Shown: one piece after another, positions 42,310 to 51,308 of the stretch
Layout: each line of letters opens with the position of its first letter
Position numbering within the stretch: position 1 is the stretch's first letter
DNA from: Aeromicrobium yanjiei
GTDB taxonomy: Bacteria > Actinomycetota > Actinomycetes > Propionibacteriales > Nocardioidaceae
Length of the DNA stretch: 64,000 bases
Direction of reading: 5' to 3'
Assembly (NCBI RefSeq): GCF_009649075.1
Contig: NZ_CP045737.1
Span: forward strand, 1,240,001-1,304,000
Notes under the pieces: model-generated
What the model was told of the DNA's origin: nothing
The model's database searches: none
The model's input: the letters and a program-made list of their open reading frames with translations, nothing else
Position numbers and translations under genes: made by a program

Positions 42310-43006
42310 GACATCCGCCTTCCGCAGCGTCGCCGAGTCGCTCGACGCGCTCGACCGCAGCCGCTTCGAGTCCCTGCGAGGCCTGACCGGCGCCCTCCTG
42401 GTCGTCGACGTGCAGCACGACTTCGCGGCGCCCGAGGCCATCGGCCACATGTGCGAGACCCCGCAGGACCTGCAGAACGTGCAGGATGCCGTCGGGCAGA
42501 TCCACCGCCTCGTCGACGGCGCCCGCGCCGCCGGCGTCCCGGTCGTGTGGATCCAGCTGGAGACCTCGCACACCAGCTGGACGGTCAACAACTGGCTGCG
42601 CAACGGTTCGCGCGACATCCCCCTCGGCGAGCACAATCCCTGCATCAAGGGGACGTCCGGAGCGCAGTGGTACGGCGGCCTGGCCCCCGCCGACGGTGAG
42701 CTCGTGGTGTCCAAGGACTCCTACTCCGGGTTCATCGGCACGACCCTGAAGGCTGACCTCGACCAGGCCGGCATCGACTGGGTCATCGTCACCGGCCTCA
42801 CGACCGAGTGCTGCGTCCACTCCACGGCCAATGACGCGATGCAGCACGACTTCCCGGTCATCGTCCCGTCGGACGCCTGCGCGTCCTACGGCACCGACTT
42901 CCACGACGCGGCACTCAAGTCGCTCGCGCTGAACTCGTCCATGGTCACCACGACCGACGTCGTCCTGTCGCACCTCGCCACGTCCGAGCAGCAGGTCTCG
43001 GCATGA
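42302..43006 (+). CDS. RutB-like isochorismatase-family amidohydrolase
   Basis: The 234-residue enzyme has the cysteine-hydrolase triad: D36 in LLVVDVQHDF, K138 in VVSKDSYSGF and C171 in GLTTECCVHST. RutB hydrolyses the ureidoacrylate product of RutA; this enzyme probably cleaves a similar amide or ureido group produced by the preceding monooxygenase. Overlap on both sides (8 nt and 4 nt) means tight co-translation. Substrate unproven. Confidence 0.87.
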   Translation: MPETSAFRSVAESLDALDRSRFESLRGLTGALLVVDVQHDFAAPEAIGHMCETPQDLQNVQDAVGQIHRLVDGARAAGVPVVWIQLETSHTSWTVNNWLRNGSRDIPLGEHNPCIKGTSGAQWYGGLAPADGELVVSKDSYSGFIGTTLKADLDQAGIDWVIVTGLTTECCVHSTANDAMQHDFPVIVPSDACASYGTDFHDAALKSLALNSSMVTTTDVVLSHLATSEQQVSA

Positions 43007-44340
43007 CGGGCATGCACCTGGCACTGGACCTGTCGTTCTCGCACACCGAGGGACGCTGGGCCATCCCGGGATCGTTCGTGGGCCGGGATTTCCCCGACGT
43101 GCGCGCCTACATGGAGCTGGCCCAGATGGCCGATCGCGGGGGCGTCGACCTGCTGTTCTTCGGCGACGGGTCGGGCATCCCCAGCACCTGGCAGGGCAGC
43201 CGCGACGGTGCCGTGGAGTGGGGAGTCCAGTGGCCCCGGCACGACATGAGCCCGGTCATCGCAGCGATGTCGACCGTGACGGAGCGGGTCGGCTTCGGCC
43301 TGACCTACTCCTCGACGTTCATGCACCCGTTCTACGTGGCCCGACTGCTCAACAGCCTCGACCACGTGACGAGCGGGCGCATCGCCTTCAACGTGGTGGC
43401 CTCGACCCGCTTGGCGGACGCCCAGAACTACGGCTACGACCAGCTGCTGGAGCACGAGCTGCGCTATGAGCGCATGGAGGAGTTCATCGGGGTCTGCAAG
43501 GCGCTGTGGCGGTCCGTCGAGCCCGATGCGATCCTCCGCGACCGGGAGACCCGTCGGTTCGCCGATCCCACCAAGGTGCACCCGATCGACCACCACGGAC
43601 GCTTCTTCGACGTCGCCGGCCCCCTGGCATCGGTGCCGAGCCCGCAGATCGAGCCGGTGCTGGTGCAGGCCGGGGCGAGCCCCCGCGGCATCCAGGCGTC
43701 CGCGAGCTTCGCCGACCTGGTGTTCGGCTTCGGCACGTCGCTGGCCGGCATGCAGCGGCACCGCTCCCTCCTGGACGAGCAGCTCACGGCGCAGGGCCGC
43801 GACGCACAGGCTGTCGGCATCCTGTGGGACCTGCAGGCCGTGATCGGTGCGACCGAGGAGGAGGCGCAGAACCGCAAGCAGACCATCCTGGACGCCTGGA
43901 CGCCCGAGATGGTGGCGGTCTCGCTGTCCCACAACTCCGGATACGACTTCTCGACCCTGCCGGACAAGTTCCGGCTCGGCGATCTGCGCGAGAGCATCAT
44001 CGCGGCCCAGGCGAGCCCGGCCGGTCTCGTGGGCACCCTGGTGCAGGAGCTCGGGGAGGACCACCTCATCACCAACGAGGACTTCTTCTCCCACGGCTGG
44101 GCAGCGGCCACCGGGGTCGACCACATGCTGGTCGGCTCCGCCACGGCGATCGCCGACGAGCTCGAGGAGACGTTCGCGGCCACCGGGTCACGGGGCGGCT
44201 TCATGATCTCCAGTCCGTCGGCGTTCCCGTCCGGTTTCGCCGCGGTGGTCGAGCTGCTGATCCCCGAGCTGGAGCGTCGCGGGGCCATGGCCGAGCGCGC
44301 ACCGGGTCCGCAGACGCTGCGGCAGACGCTGTGCGCCTGA
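43003..44340 (+). CDS. NtaA/SnaA/DszA-type flavin monooxygenase
   Basis: The 445-residue LLM-family enzyme carries GLTYSSTFMHPFYVARLLNSLDHV-like text, shown in part as GLTYSSTFMHPFY and SGRIAFNVVASTR (family SGGRxGWNxVTS). Family members oxidise nitrilotriacetate, EDTA, dibenzothiophene sulfone or pristinamycin precursors with FMNH2. It could attack a C-N or C-S bond on the compound before or after the RutA-like step. It overlaps the amidohydrolase gene by 4 nt and the MFS gene by 10 nt. Confidence 0.88.
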   Translation: MTGMHLALDLSFSHTEGRWAIPGSFVGRDFPDVRAYMELAQMADRGGVDLLFFGDGSGIPSTWQGSRDGAVEWGVQWPRHDMSPVIAAMSTVTERVGFGLTYSSTFMHPFYVARLLNSLDHVTSGRIAFNVVASTRLADAQNYGYDQLLEHELRYERMEEFIGVCKALWRSVEPDAILRDRETRRFADPTKVHPIDHHGRFFDVAGPLASVPSPQIEPVLVQAGASPRGIQASASFADLVFGFGTSLAGMQRHRSLLDEQLTAQGRDAQAVGILWDLQAVIGATEEEAQNRKQTILDAWTPEMVAVSLSHNSGYDFSTLPDKFRLGDLRESIIAAQASPAGLVGTLVQELGEDHLITNEDFFSHGWAAATGVDHMLVGSATAIADELEETFAATGSRGGFMISSPSAFPSGFAAVVELLIPELERRGAMAERAPGPQTLRQTLCA

Positions 44341-45590
44341 GGTCCACGCCCGGCCTGCGCGAGCAGACCCTGCTCCTGTGCCTGATGATCGCCGCGGCCC
44401 AGATGACGTGGGGGTCGATCGTCCCGGTGCTGCCGTTGTACCTCGAGCGGTACGGCCTGGCGGTGGGGGCGCTGGGGCCGATCCTTGCGGCGTTCGCGGT
44501 CGGCCGGGCGCTGGTGAACACGCCGGCGGGGCTCGCCCTGCGCTGGCTGCAGCCTCGGCGCTACCTGTGGGCGGTCGCGGCGTGCCTCGTGGTGGTGACA
44601 GCGCTGACCGGCTTGGCGACCACCACGACGTCGATCATGGCGATGCGCTTCATCGCCGGCGTCTTCGGGGGAGCGGTGGTGACGATCGCCTTCTCGGTGC
44701 TCGTCACCGCCGCGCCCGCCGACCGACGCGGCGCCACGGTGGCGATGTCGATGATGGCGATGACCGGAGCCGTGGCGGCGGGCGCACTGCTCGGGGCCGT
44801 CGTGGTCGAGCTGTTCGGCCTCCGCGCGTCGTTCGTCGCGGCGGCGGGGCCGCTCGTGATCGTCCTCGTCTGGGAGGCACTGCGACCGGCCGCCCGGTTC
44901 TGGGACGCGTACCGGCCGCCGGCTCCCCAACCGCACGTGCAGGCGAGCGGCTCGGCACCGCCCGAGCCGCCCGAGTCGGCCGGTCCGGTCGGATCGAGAC
45001 GACAGCTGCTCGGCGCGTTGTGCGGCGTCTCGTTCGCGACCTTCTTCGTTCGGTTCGCCGGCGAGCAGGGCCTCGTACCGGTCATGGCCTATGACGGCGC
45101 CGACATGCGCCCCCTCACCTTGTCGGCCGCCATCGCCGTCGGCACGGTCGCAAGCCTGGCGCTGGCACCCGTGCTGGGCCGGGTCGTCGATCGTGGGGTG
45201 CGTCGCCCGGTGCTGGTGCTGTCGGGTGTCGCCGCTGCCGCGGGCGTCGCGGCACTGCCGCTGCTGGCCGAGGCATGGCTCTTCTCCCTCGCGCTGGTCG
45301 TGTACTTCGCCGCCACGACTTCGCTGAACGTCGTGCCCAGCGTCATCGCGGGGGAGCGCTGGGGACCGGCTGAGTCGGGGGCGGTCATCGGCCTCACCCG
45401 CACCGTCGGCGACATCGGGGCCGCAGCCGGACCGCTGGTGATCTTCTGGGTCGTCGAGCAGACGTCCTGGCTGGCGGCGTGCCTGCTCATGGCCGGGCTG
45501 CTGGTCGGCACGGTGCTCCACCTGGCCCGTGTGGCCCCGCGAGACGTCGTCCGAGAGGTGCGTGAGCATGCCGAACCCCGCGATCACTAA
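44331..45590 (+). CDS. MFS transporter
   Basis: The 419-residue protein has twelve hydrophobic spans with a hydrophilic central loop (around residues 185-215, rich in Pro). MFS motif A-like text is ALRWLQPRRYLW and GRVVDRGVRRP. The GTG at 44331 lies inside the preceding gene's end (10-nt overlap) and is the start that gives span 1 soon after. It may export an end product or import a second substrate. Confidence 0.87.
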   Translation: MRLRSTPGLREQTLLLCLMIAAAQMTWGSIVPVLPLYLERYGLAVGALGPILAAFAVGRALVNTPAGLALRWLQPRRYLWAVAACLVVVTALTGLATTTTSIMAMRFIAGVFGGAVVTIAFSVLVTAAPADRRGATVAMSMMAMTGAVAAGALLGAVVVELFGLRASFVAAAGPLVIVLVWEALRPAARFWDAYRPPAPQPHVQASGSAPPEPPESAGPVGSRRQLLGALCGVSFATFFVRFAGEQGLVPVMAYDGADMRPLTLSAAIAVGTVASLALAPVLGRVVDRGVRRPVLVLSGVAAAAGVAALPLLAEAWLFSLALVVYFAATTSLNVVPSVIAGERWGPAESGAVIGLTRTVGDIGAAAGPLVIFWVVEQTSWLAACLLMAGLLVGTVLHLARVAPRDVVREVREHAEPRDH

Positions 45591-45599
45591 TCTGCGAGC

Positions 45600-46043
45600 A
45601 TGGAACGACGAGAAGATCCCGTGGACGACGAGGCGTCGTGGCGCCGCTTCACGCCAGGCGCGCCCGAGCGCGAAGCTCTCCTGGCCCTGTCCGCGGAGCT
45701 CGGGCTTCGCCTGCGGCCGCGGCTCGTCCCCCTCAGTCTCGGCACCACGTTCGAGGTCGAGGGCATCGACGCCGACGACACCCACCTGGTCCAGGTCGTC
45801 GTCAACCGGGGCGCGTTCAGCTCGAACCAGCGCAACAAGGTGCTGGCCGACATGTTCAAGCTGCTGTGGCTGCGTTCCACCCGCTTCCCGCAGGCAGAGG
45901 TGTGCCTCGTGCTCAGCGAGTCGACGGCCGAGGCGTTCAAGCCCCGGGCCTGGACCACGCTGGCAGCCGACGAGCTGGGGTTCCACCTGTTCGTCGTCGC
46001 CGAGACCGGCACGGTCACCCGCCTCGTGCGCGAACCCGTCTAG
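45600..46043 (+). CDS. Conserved-looking protein of unknown function in monooxygenase cluster
   Basis: The 147-residue protein is soluble, alpha/beta by inspection (FEVEGIDADDTHLVQVVVNR, AEVCLVLSEST, FHLFVVAETGTVTRLV). It vaguely resembles small nuclease-like folds but shows no motif I can name. TAATCT ends 6 nt before the ATG and overlaps the TAA stop of the MFS gene, so it has its own leaderless promoter inside the cluster. A 102-bp gap separates it from the second RutA-like gene. Confidence 0.75.
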   Translation: MERREDPVDDEASWRRFTPGAPEREALLALSAELGLRLRPRLVPLSLGTTFEVEGIDADDTHLVQVVVNRGAFSSNQRNKVLADMFKLLWLRSTRFPQAEVCLVLSESTAEAFKPRAWTTLAADELGFHLFVVAETGTVTRLVREPV

Positions 46044-46145
46044 CCCTCCGTCCTCCCCGGCTCTCCGCCGCCCAACGGCCCCGGCCGCTCGGGCAGCACG
46101 CTTGCCGGTTCCTCACCGAACCGAACCGAGCGAAAGGCCCCCGAG

Positions 46146-47258
46146 ATGACCATGAGCACCCCGACCAACGCCAGCACCCCGACCAAGGAGTACGGCGTCT
46201 TCCTGCCGATCGGCGACGGCGGATGGATCATGTCCACGACCTCACCGCGCCCGCTGGCCGACTACGAGTACAACAAGAGGGCGGCCCTCCACGCCGAGGA
46301 CATGGGCCTGGACTTCATCATGACGATGGCCAAGTGGCGCGGCTTCGGCGGCGACTCGGACTACTGGGGCAACACGTTGGAGTCCATGACGCTGATGTCG
46401 GGCCTCGCCGAGGCCACCGAGCGGGTCAAGGTGTGGGCGACGATGCACGCGAACATCCATCACCCCGCTGTCGCCGCCAAGATGTACACGACGCTCCAGC
46501 AGATCTCCGGCGGTCGCGCCGGCATGAACATCGTCAACGGTGCCTATCCCGGCGAGTTCACCCAGATGGGGCTGTGGGACCACGACCGCACGCAGGAGGA
46601 CAAGTACCGTCTGACGTCCGAGTGGTGCGAGGCCGTCACTCGGCTGTGGAGCGAGGACACCGTCAGCATGGAGTCGGACTTCTTCACCCTCGACGAGTGC
46701 GAGTCGCGACCCCATCCCGCGACGCGTCCCGCGATCATCTCGGCCGGCAACTCGTCCCAGGCCCGCGCCTTCCAGGCCGAGTGGTGCGACGGTGCGTTCA
46801 TGGCTGCGAACGACCTGGAGACGATGAAGGCGCAGTCGGACGACGTCAAGGCCCGCTCCGCCGCCCTGGGACGTGAGTGCCGCACGTACGCGATGCTCAC
46901 CGTCGTGCAGGGCGACACCGACGCAGAGGCCGAGGCGCTCGTGGCCGAGTACGGTCGCGGCATCGACCGTCCGGCGATCGCCCTGATGCGGCAGTCGTGG
47001 GGCATCCCCGCGGAGCATGCGCTGAACTGGGCCAACGGGGCCGGTGCCGAGGGCGCCTTCCAGACTGCGTACGTCGCCGGCGCGGCGGACACGATCGTCG
47101 ATCACATCCGGCACGTGGTCGGCGAGACCGGTCTGGACGGGCTGATGCTGATCTTCCCCGAGTTCGACCGTGACATGGTGCTGTTCGGTGAGACCGTGCT
47201 GCCCGAGCTCCGGCGGCTCGACGCCCTCGACGCGATGGACGCGGCCGTGGCGAGCTGA
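46146..47258 (+). CDS. RutA-like LLM-class flavin monooxygenase (copy 2)
   Basis: The 370-residue enzyme is a close paralogue of the one at 41218: YGVFLPIGDGGWIMST, FIMTMAKWRGFGG, WATMHANIHHPAVAAKMYTT and ECESRPHPATRP-like DECESRPHPATRP are nearly the same in both. Differences concentrate in the middle (MAANDLETMKAQ against LGADTFEEMVDK) and C-terminus. A GAAAG/CCCCGAG stretch precedes the ATG. Two paralogues in one locus suggest two related substrates or two successive oxidations. Confidence 0.85.
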   Translation: MTMSTPTNASTPTKEYGVFLPIGDGGWIMSTTSPRPLADYEYNKRAALHAEDMGLDFIMTMAKWRGFGGDSDYWGNTLESMTLMSGLAEATERVKVWATMHANIHHPAVAAKMYTTLQQISGGRAGMNIVNGAYPGEFTQMGLWDHDRTQEDKYRLTSEWCEAVTRLWSEDTVSMESDFFTLDECESRPHPATRPAIISAGNSSQARAFQAEWCDGAFMAANDLETMKAQSDDVKARSAALGRECRTYAMLTVVQGDTDAEAEALVAEYGRGIDRPAIALMRQSWGIPAEHALNWANGAGAEGAFQTAYVAGAADTIVDHIRHVVGETGLDGLMLIFPEFDRDMVLFGETVLPELRRLDALDAMDAAVAS

Positions 47259-47261
47259 CGG

Positions 47262-47281
47262 CGTACTCCGCACGGAGTACG
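47262..47281. terminator. Hairpin after the monooxygenase cluster
   Basis: CGTACTCC-GCAC-GGAGTACG is a perfect 8-bp stem with a 4-nt loop, starting 4 bp after the stop of the second RutA-like gene. No T-run. It marks the end of the block before the MMPL gene. Confidence 0.6.
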
Positions 47282-47339
47282 GCGAAGTGCCTGCTGTGGC
47301 CGGACGCGTCAGCCCGGTCAGGCTGACAGCGTCATCTCC

Positions 47340-49454
47340 ATGACTTCTCAGCTCAGAGCACCTGACCACAGCGGTGCCGACACCAGACCGAAGAGATCCC
47401 GGACCAAGACCCTGCTGCCTTGGCTGATGGTGGCCATGTGGGTCGGTCTGGTGGTGGGCGGCTACTCGCTCGCCGGCAAGCTCGACTCCGTGACCCGCGA
47501 CGGGCAGGCCGACTACCTGCCGGCGAGCGCCCAGTCGACCAAGGTGCTCGAGGCCGAGGCCAAGCTGCCCGGCGGGGAGAACGGCCTGCTCGTGGTGGTG
47601 TCCGAACGAGCCGGCGGCCTCCAGCCAGGAGATCGGGAGGCGGTCGCGCGCGGCCACGCCGAGCTCGTGGAGCGATTCGGCAGCGACGGCGAAGGGTCGC
47701 CCGAGATCGTCGAGTCCGACGACGGCACGGCCCTGATGTACGCCCTGTCGCTCGAAGGTGATGCGGCCGCCGAGGACGCCGACGTCACCCCCGATGCGCG
47801 TCAGCTCCTCAAGGACCAGCCGGACGGTCTTGACGTGTACGTCACCGGTCCGACCGCGCTGGGGGCCGACATGGACGAGGTCTTCGATGCCGTCGACTCG
47901 AGGTTGCTGCTCGCGACGGCCGGGGTGGTGGCGCTCCTGCTGATCCTGACGTATCGCAGTCCACTGCTGTGGCTGGTCCCGCTCGCCTCGGTCGGGGTCG
48001 CGGCCATCACGTCGATGGGTGTCGTCTACGCACTGACGCAGGTCTTCGACTTCACGATCACCAGCATGAGCTCGGCGCTGCTGATCGTCCTGGTGTTCGG
48101 TGCGGGCACCGACTACGCCTTGCTGCTCGTGGCTCGCTACCGCGAGGAGCTGCACCGTCACGAGCGACCGATCGACGCCATGCTGGCGGCACTGCGCGCG
48201 GCCGGGCCGGCCATCCTCGCCTCCGCAGCGACCGTGGTCGCCGGACTGTTGTGCCTCTTGGTCGCTGATCTCAACAGCATCAGCAGCCTCGGGCCAGTCG
48301 GTGCGGCGGGCATCGCGGCCGCACTGGTGGTCATGCTGACGCTGTTCCCGGCCCTGCTGGTGCTGCTCGGACGCCGTGTCTTCTGGCCGTTCGTGCCGCG
48401 GCTCGGGGCTGACGTACGCGTATCCGGATCGCGGTGGGCTCAGCTCGGCGAGCTGGTGGCACGTCGCCGCGTCGTCGGCTGGGCGGTGCCGCTGATGATC
48501 CTCGGCGGTCTCGCGCTGGGCACCGTCGGTGTCAACAGCGCCCTTCCGCAGCTGGACCAGTTCACCCGTTCGACACCGGAGTCGGTGACCGGGGCGAAGC
48601 TGATCGAAGAGCGCTACCCCGACCAGGGCGGTCAGCCGTTGACCGTGATGAGCCGACCGGCCGAGAGCCGGGAGGTCCTGGCTGCGGTCGAGAGCACGTC
48701 GGGGGTGGCCAGCGCCGAGATCGGCCGGGCCGGCGACGACTGGGTGGAGATCTCGGCGATGCCGGTCGACCCGCCGGAGAGCTCGGGTGAGACCGCGACG
48801 ATCCACCAGCTCCGGGAGAACGTGCGCGAGGTCGCCGGTGAGGCCGCGCTGGTCGGCGGTCCGAGTGCCGAGAAGCTCGACGAGGCGGAGACCAACAAGA
48901 GCGATCGCAATCTGGTGATGCCGCTGATCCTGCTGGTGGTGCTCGCCATCCTGGGGCTGCTGCTCCGGGCGATCGTGGCTCCGCTGGTGCTGGTCGCCAC
49001 GGTGGTGGTGTCGTACTTCGGAGCCCTCGGACTGTGCAACCTGCTGTTCGATCATGTGCTCGGGTACGCCGGGTTGGAGTCGTCGGTGCCACTGATCGGA
49101 TTCCTCTTCCTGGTCGCGCTGGGTGTCGACTACAACATCTTCTTGATGACCCGGGTGCGTGAGGAAGCCGTACTGCACGGCACCGTCGAGGGCACGAAGC
49201 GTGGTCTCGCCACGACCGGCGGCGTGATCACCTCGGCAGGCATCGTGCTGGCGGCGACGTTCGCGGTGCTCGCGTCGCTGCCCCTCGTCATGCTCGTCGA
49301 GATCGGGATACTGGTGGCTGTCGGCGTGCTCATCGACACCTTGCTGGTGCGGTCCATCGTGGTTCCGGCACTGACGATGTCCCTGGGTTCGCGGATATGG
49401 TGGCCCAGCAAGCTCTGGCGTGCAGAACAGGACCGTGTCGATGACCGGGTGTGA
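47340..49454 (+). CDS. MMPL-family RND transporter
   Basis: The 704-residue membrane protein has two halves, each with an extracytoplasmic loop and a block of spans. Family text GAGTDYALLLVARYREELHRH (first half) and GVDYNIFLMTRVREE (second half) contains the conserved Asp-Tyr pairs of proton relay. Length matches single-subunit MmpL/YdfJ proteins. It is followed after 3 bp by a histidine kinase gene, so export of lipids or antibiotics is probably under that kinase's control. Confidence 0.92.
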   Translation: MTSQLRAPDHSGADTRPKRSRTKTLLPWLMVAMWVGLVVGGYSLAGKLDSVTRDGQADYLPASAQSTKVLEAEAKLPGGENGLLVVVSERAGGLQPGDREAVARGHAELVERFGSDGEGSPEIVESDDGTALMYALSLEGDAAAEDADVTPDARQLLKDQPDGLDVYVTGPTALGADMDEVFDAVDSRLLLATAGVVALLLILTYRSPLLWLVPLASVGVAAITSMGVVYALTQVFDFTITSMSSALLIVLVFGAGTDYALLLVARYREELHRHERPIDAMLAALRAAGPAILASAATVVAGLLCLLVADLNSISSLGPVGAAGIAAALVVMLTLFPALLVLLGRRVFWPFVPRLGADVRVSGSRWAQLGELVARRRVVGWAVPLMILGGLALGTVGVNSALPQLDQFTRSTPESVTGAKLIEERYPDQGGQPLTVMSRPAESREVLAAVESTSGVASAEIGRAGDDWVEISAMPVDPPESSGETATIHQLRENVREVAGEAALVGGPSAEKLDEAETNKSDRNLVMPLILLVVLAILGLLLRAIVAPLVLVATVVVSYFGALGLCNLLFDHVLGYAGLESSVPLIGFLFLVALGVDYNIFLMTRVREEAVLHGTVEGTKRGLATTGGVITSAGIVLAATFAVLASLPLVMLVEIGILVAVGVLIDTLLVRSIVVPALTMSLGSRIWWPSKLWRAEQDRVDDRV

Positions 49455-49457
49455 ACG

Positions 49458-50633
49458 ATGACGGCGCTCCGTCCGCCAGTGGTCGACAGGCTGCTGGCGG
49501 CGGGGTCGTTCGTGCTCGGCGTCGTCCTTGCGCTGACGCTCGAGTCGGTCGACTTCGACGGTGAACGGCGTGTGGACCTGTTGGCGATCGCGCTCCTGGG
49601 AGCGATGTCGCTGCCGTTGCTGGCTCGCCGTCGTTGGCCGATCCTCGTCGTCCTCGCGGTCGTCGTGGTGTCGACGCCGTACCACCTGCTCGACTATCCC
49701 CACGAGGCCACGATGGCGGCCTCGTTGGTGGCGGCGTTCACCGCGGCGCGCTACAGCGAGCCGGAGCGGCAGGCACTCGCCGCGCTGGTGGCGGTGGCCG
49801 CGGTGACGGTGCCCGTCCTCGCCGACGAGGCGTCAGGGGGATCCGGCGATGCTCTCCTCGGAGCCGGCTGGCTGTTCATGGCCTTCTTCGCCGGACTGGC
49901 GGTCCGCTTCCGCCAGAACTGGACGGCCGCCGTCGCCGCGCGGCTGGAGCAGGAGCGCGCCGACGAGGTCGAGCGGCGGGTCGCCGAGGAGCGGGTACTG
50001 ATCGCCGCCGAGCTGCACGACGTCCTGGCGCACGGCCTCGCGGTCGCGAACGTCCAGGCGTCCGTCGCTGCCCACCTGATCGATCAGCTCCCGACACGAG
50101 AGGATGCGCCGCTGCGGGAGCTGTCCGGCACGCTGCACAGCCTGTCGGACACGAATCGGGCCACGCTCCACGAGCTGCGGGCCGTTCTGGACGTGCTTCA
50201 CGGAGGTGGGGCCGAGCCGACCGAGCCGGCCCCTCACCTCGGTGAGCTGCAGCGTCTGGTGGACATGGCCGAGGCGGCGGATGTCCGGGTCGACGTGGAG
50301 GCTGACGGTGTCCCGGACGAGCTGCCGTCGACGGTGTCCGTCGTGGCCTATCGGATCATCCAGGAGTCGCTCTCCAACGTCATCCGACACTCGACGGCCA
50401 AGCACGCGACCGTGCGCCTCGACCAAGACGGCCGCCACCTGCGGATCGCGGTCATCGACCGGGGGCCCGCGCGACCCAGCACGACCGAGGCACCCGCCGG
50501 CTTCGGGATCGCCGGGATGACCGGGCGGGCACAGGCCGTCGGAGGCGAGCTGTCCGCCGGCCCGGACCAGTCCGGGGGATTCGAGGTCTGCGCCCGCCTG
50601 CCGCTGCCGGAGATCTGGCGGGTGCCGTCGTGA
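49458..50633 (+). CDS. Sensor histidine kinase, NarL/DesK type
   Basis: The 391-residue kinase has four or five N-terminal spans (about residues 12-155). A HisKA_3 dimerisation helix carries the phosphorylated H187 in AAELHDVLAHGLAVAN. The ATPase domain has N-box SLSNVIRHSTAKHATVRL and G-box GFGIAGMTGRAQAVGGEL. It has little extracytoplasmic sensor, so it probably senses the membrane or works with the MMPL protein. GTGA overlap with the regulator gene. Confidence 0.92.
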   Translation: MTALRPPVVDRLLAAGSFVLGVVLALTLESVDFDGERRVDLLAIALLGAMSLPLLARRRWPILVVLAVVVVSTPYHLLDYPHEATMAASLVAAFTAARYSEPERQALAALVAVAAVTVPVLADEASGGSGDALLGAGWLFMAFFAGLAVRFRQNWTAAVAARLEQERADEVERRVAEERVLIAAELHDVLAHGLAVANVQASVAAHLIDQLPTREDAPLRELSGTLHSLSDTNRATLHELRAVLDVLHGGGAEPTEPAPHLGELQRLVDMAEAADVRVDVEADGVPDELPSTVSVVAYRIIQESLSNVIRHSTAKHATVRLDQDGRHLRIAVIDRGPARPSTTEAPAGFGIAGMTGRAQAVGGELSAGPDQSGGFEVCARLPLPEIWRVPS

Positions 50634-51274
50634 TCCGGGTCCTGCTCGCCGACGATCAGGCGCTGGTGCGCGGCGCGTTCGCGCTTTTGGTCAACTCAAC
50701 GGATGGCATGCAGGTCGTCGGGGAGGCCGGCACCGGCGACGAGGCGGTGACGCTGACCCGGGACCTGCGCCCCGACGTCATCTTGATGGACATCAGGATG
50801 CCACGCACCGACGGCATCGAGGCGACCCGGCAGATCGTCGCCGACGGCGGATCCAGTGACAGCAAGGTGCTGATCCTCACCACGTTCGAGACGGACGCCA
50901 ACGTGCTGCGCGGGCTCCGCGCGGGGGCGTGTGGATTCCTCCCCAAGGACACCCGTCCCGACGCGCTGCTGGACGCCATCCGCACCATCGCGGCGGGGGA
51001 GGCGCTGCTGTCATCCGGCGCGACCCGAGCAGTCATCACCCGTGCGCTGAGCCGCCCCGAGGCTCCCGCGCCCGAACGGCTGGCCAGCCTGACGGCGCGC
51101 GAGCACGAGGTGCTTCGGCTCGTCGCGGCGGGCCTGAGCAACCAGGAGATCGCGGACGAGCTGGTCGTCAGCCCGCTGACCGCCAAGACGCACGTGGGCC
51201 GCATCCTCGCGAAAATGGGCGCTCGCGACCGGGTCCATCTCGTGATCGCCGCGTACGAAGCGGGTCTTCTCTAG
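50630..51274 (+). CDS. LuxR-type response regulator
   Basis: The 214-residue protein has a receiver domain with D54 (DVILMDIRMP) as phosphoacceptor, acidic pair at D8-D9 and K near 104 (LPKDTRPD). The LuxR helix-turn-helix is LTAREHEVLRLVAAGLSNQE and SPLTAKTHVGRILAKM. Partner of the overlapping kinase; likely activates the MMPL operon. Confidence 0.94.
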   Translation: MIRVLLADDQALVRGAFALLVNSTDGMQVVGEAGTGDEAVTLTRDLRPDVILMDIRMPRTDGIEATRQIVADGGSSDSKVLILTTFETDANVLRGLRAGACGFLPKDTRPDALLDAIRTIAAGEALLSSGATRAVITRALSRPEAPAPERLASLTAREHEVLRLVAAGLSNQEIADELVVSPLTAKTHVGRILAKMGARDRVHLVIAAYEAGLL

Positions 51275-51308
51275 GTCCTGAGCCACGCAGCGGGATCACC
51301 TCGTGGGA

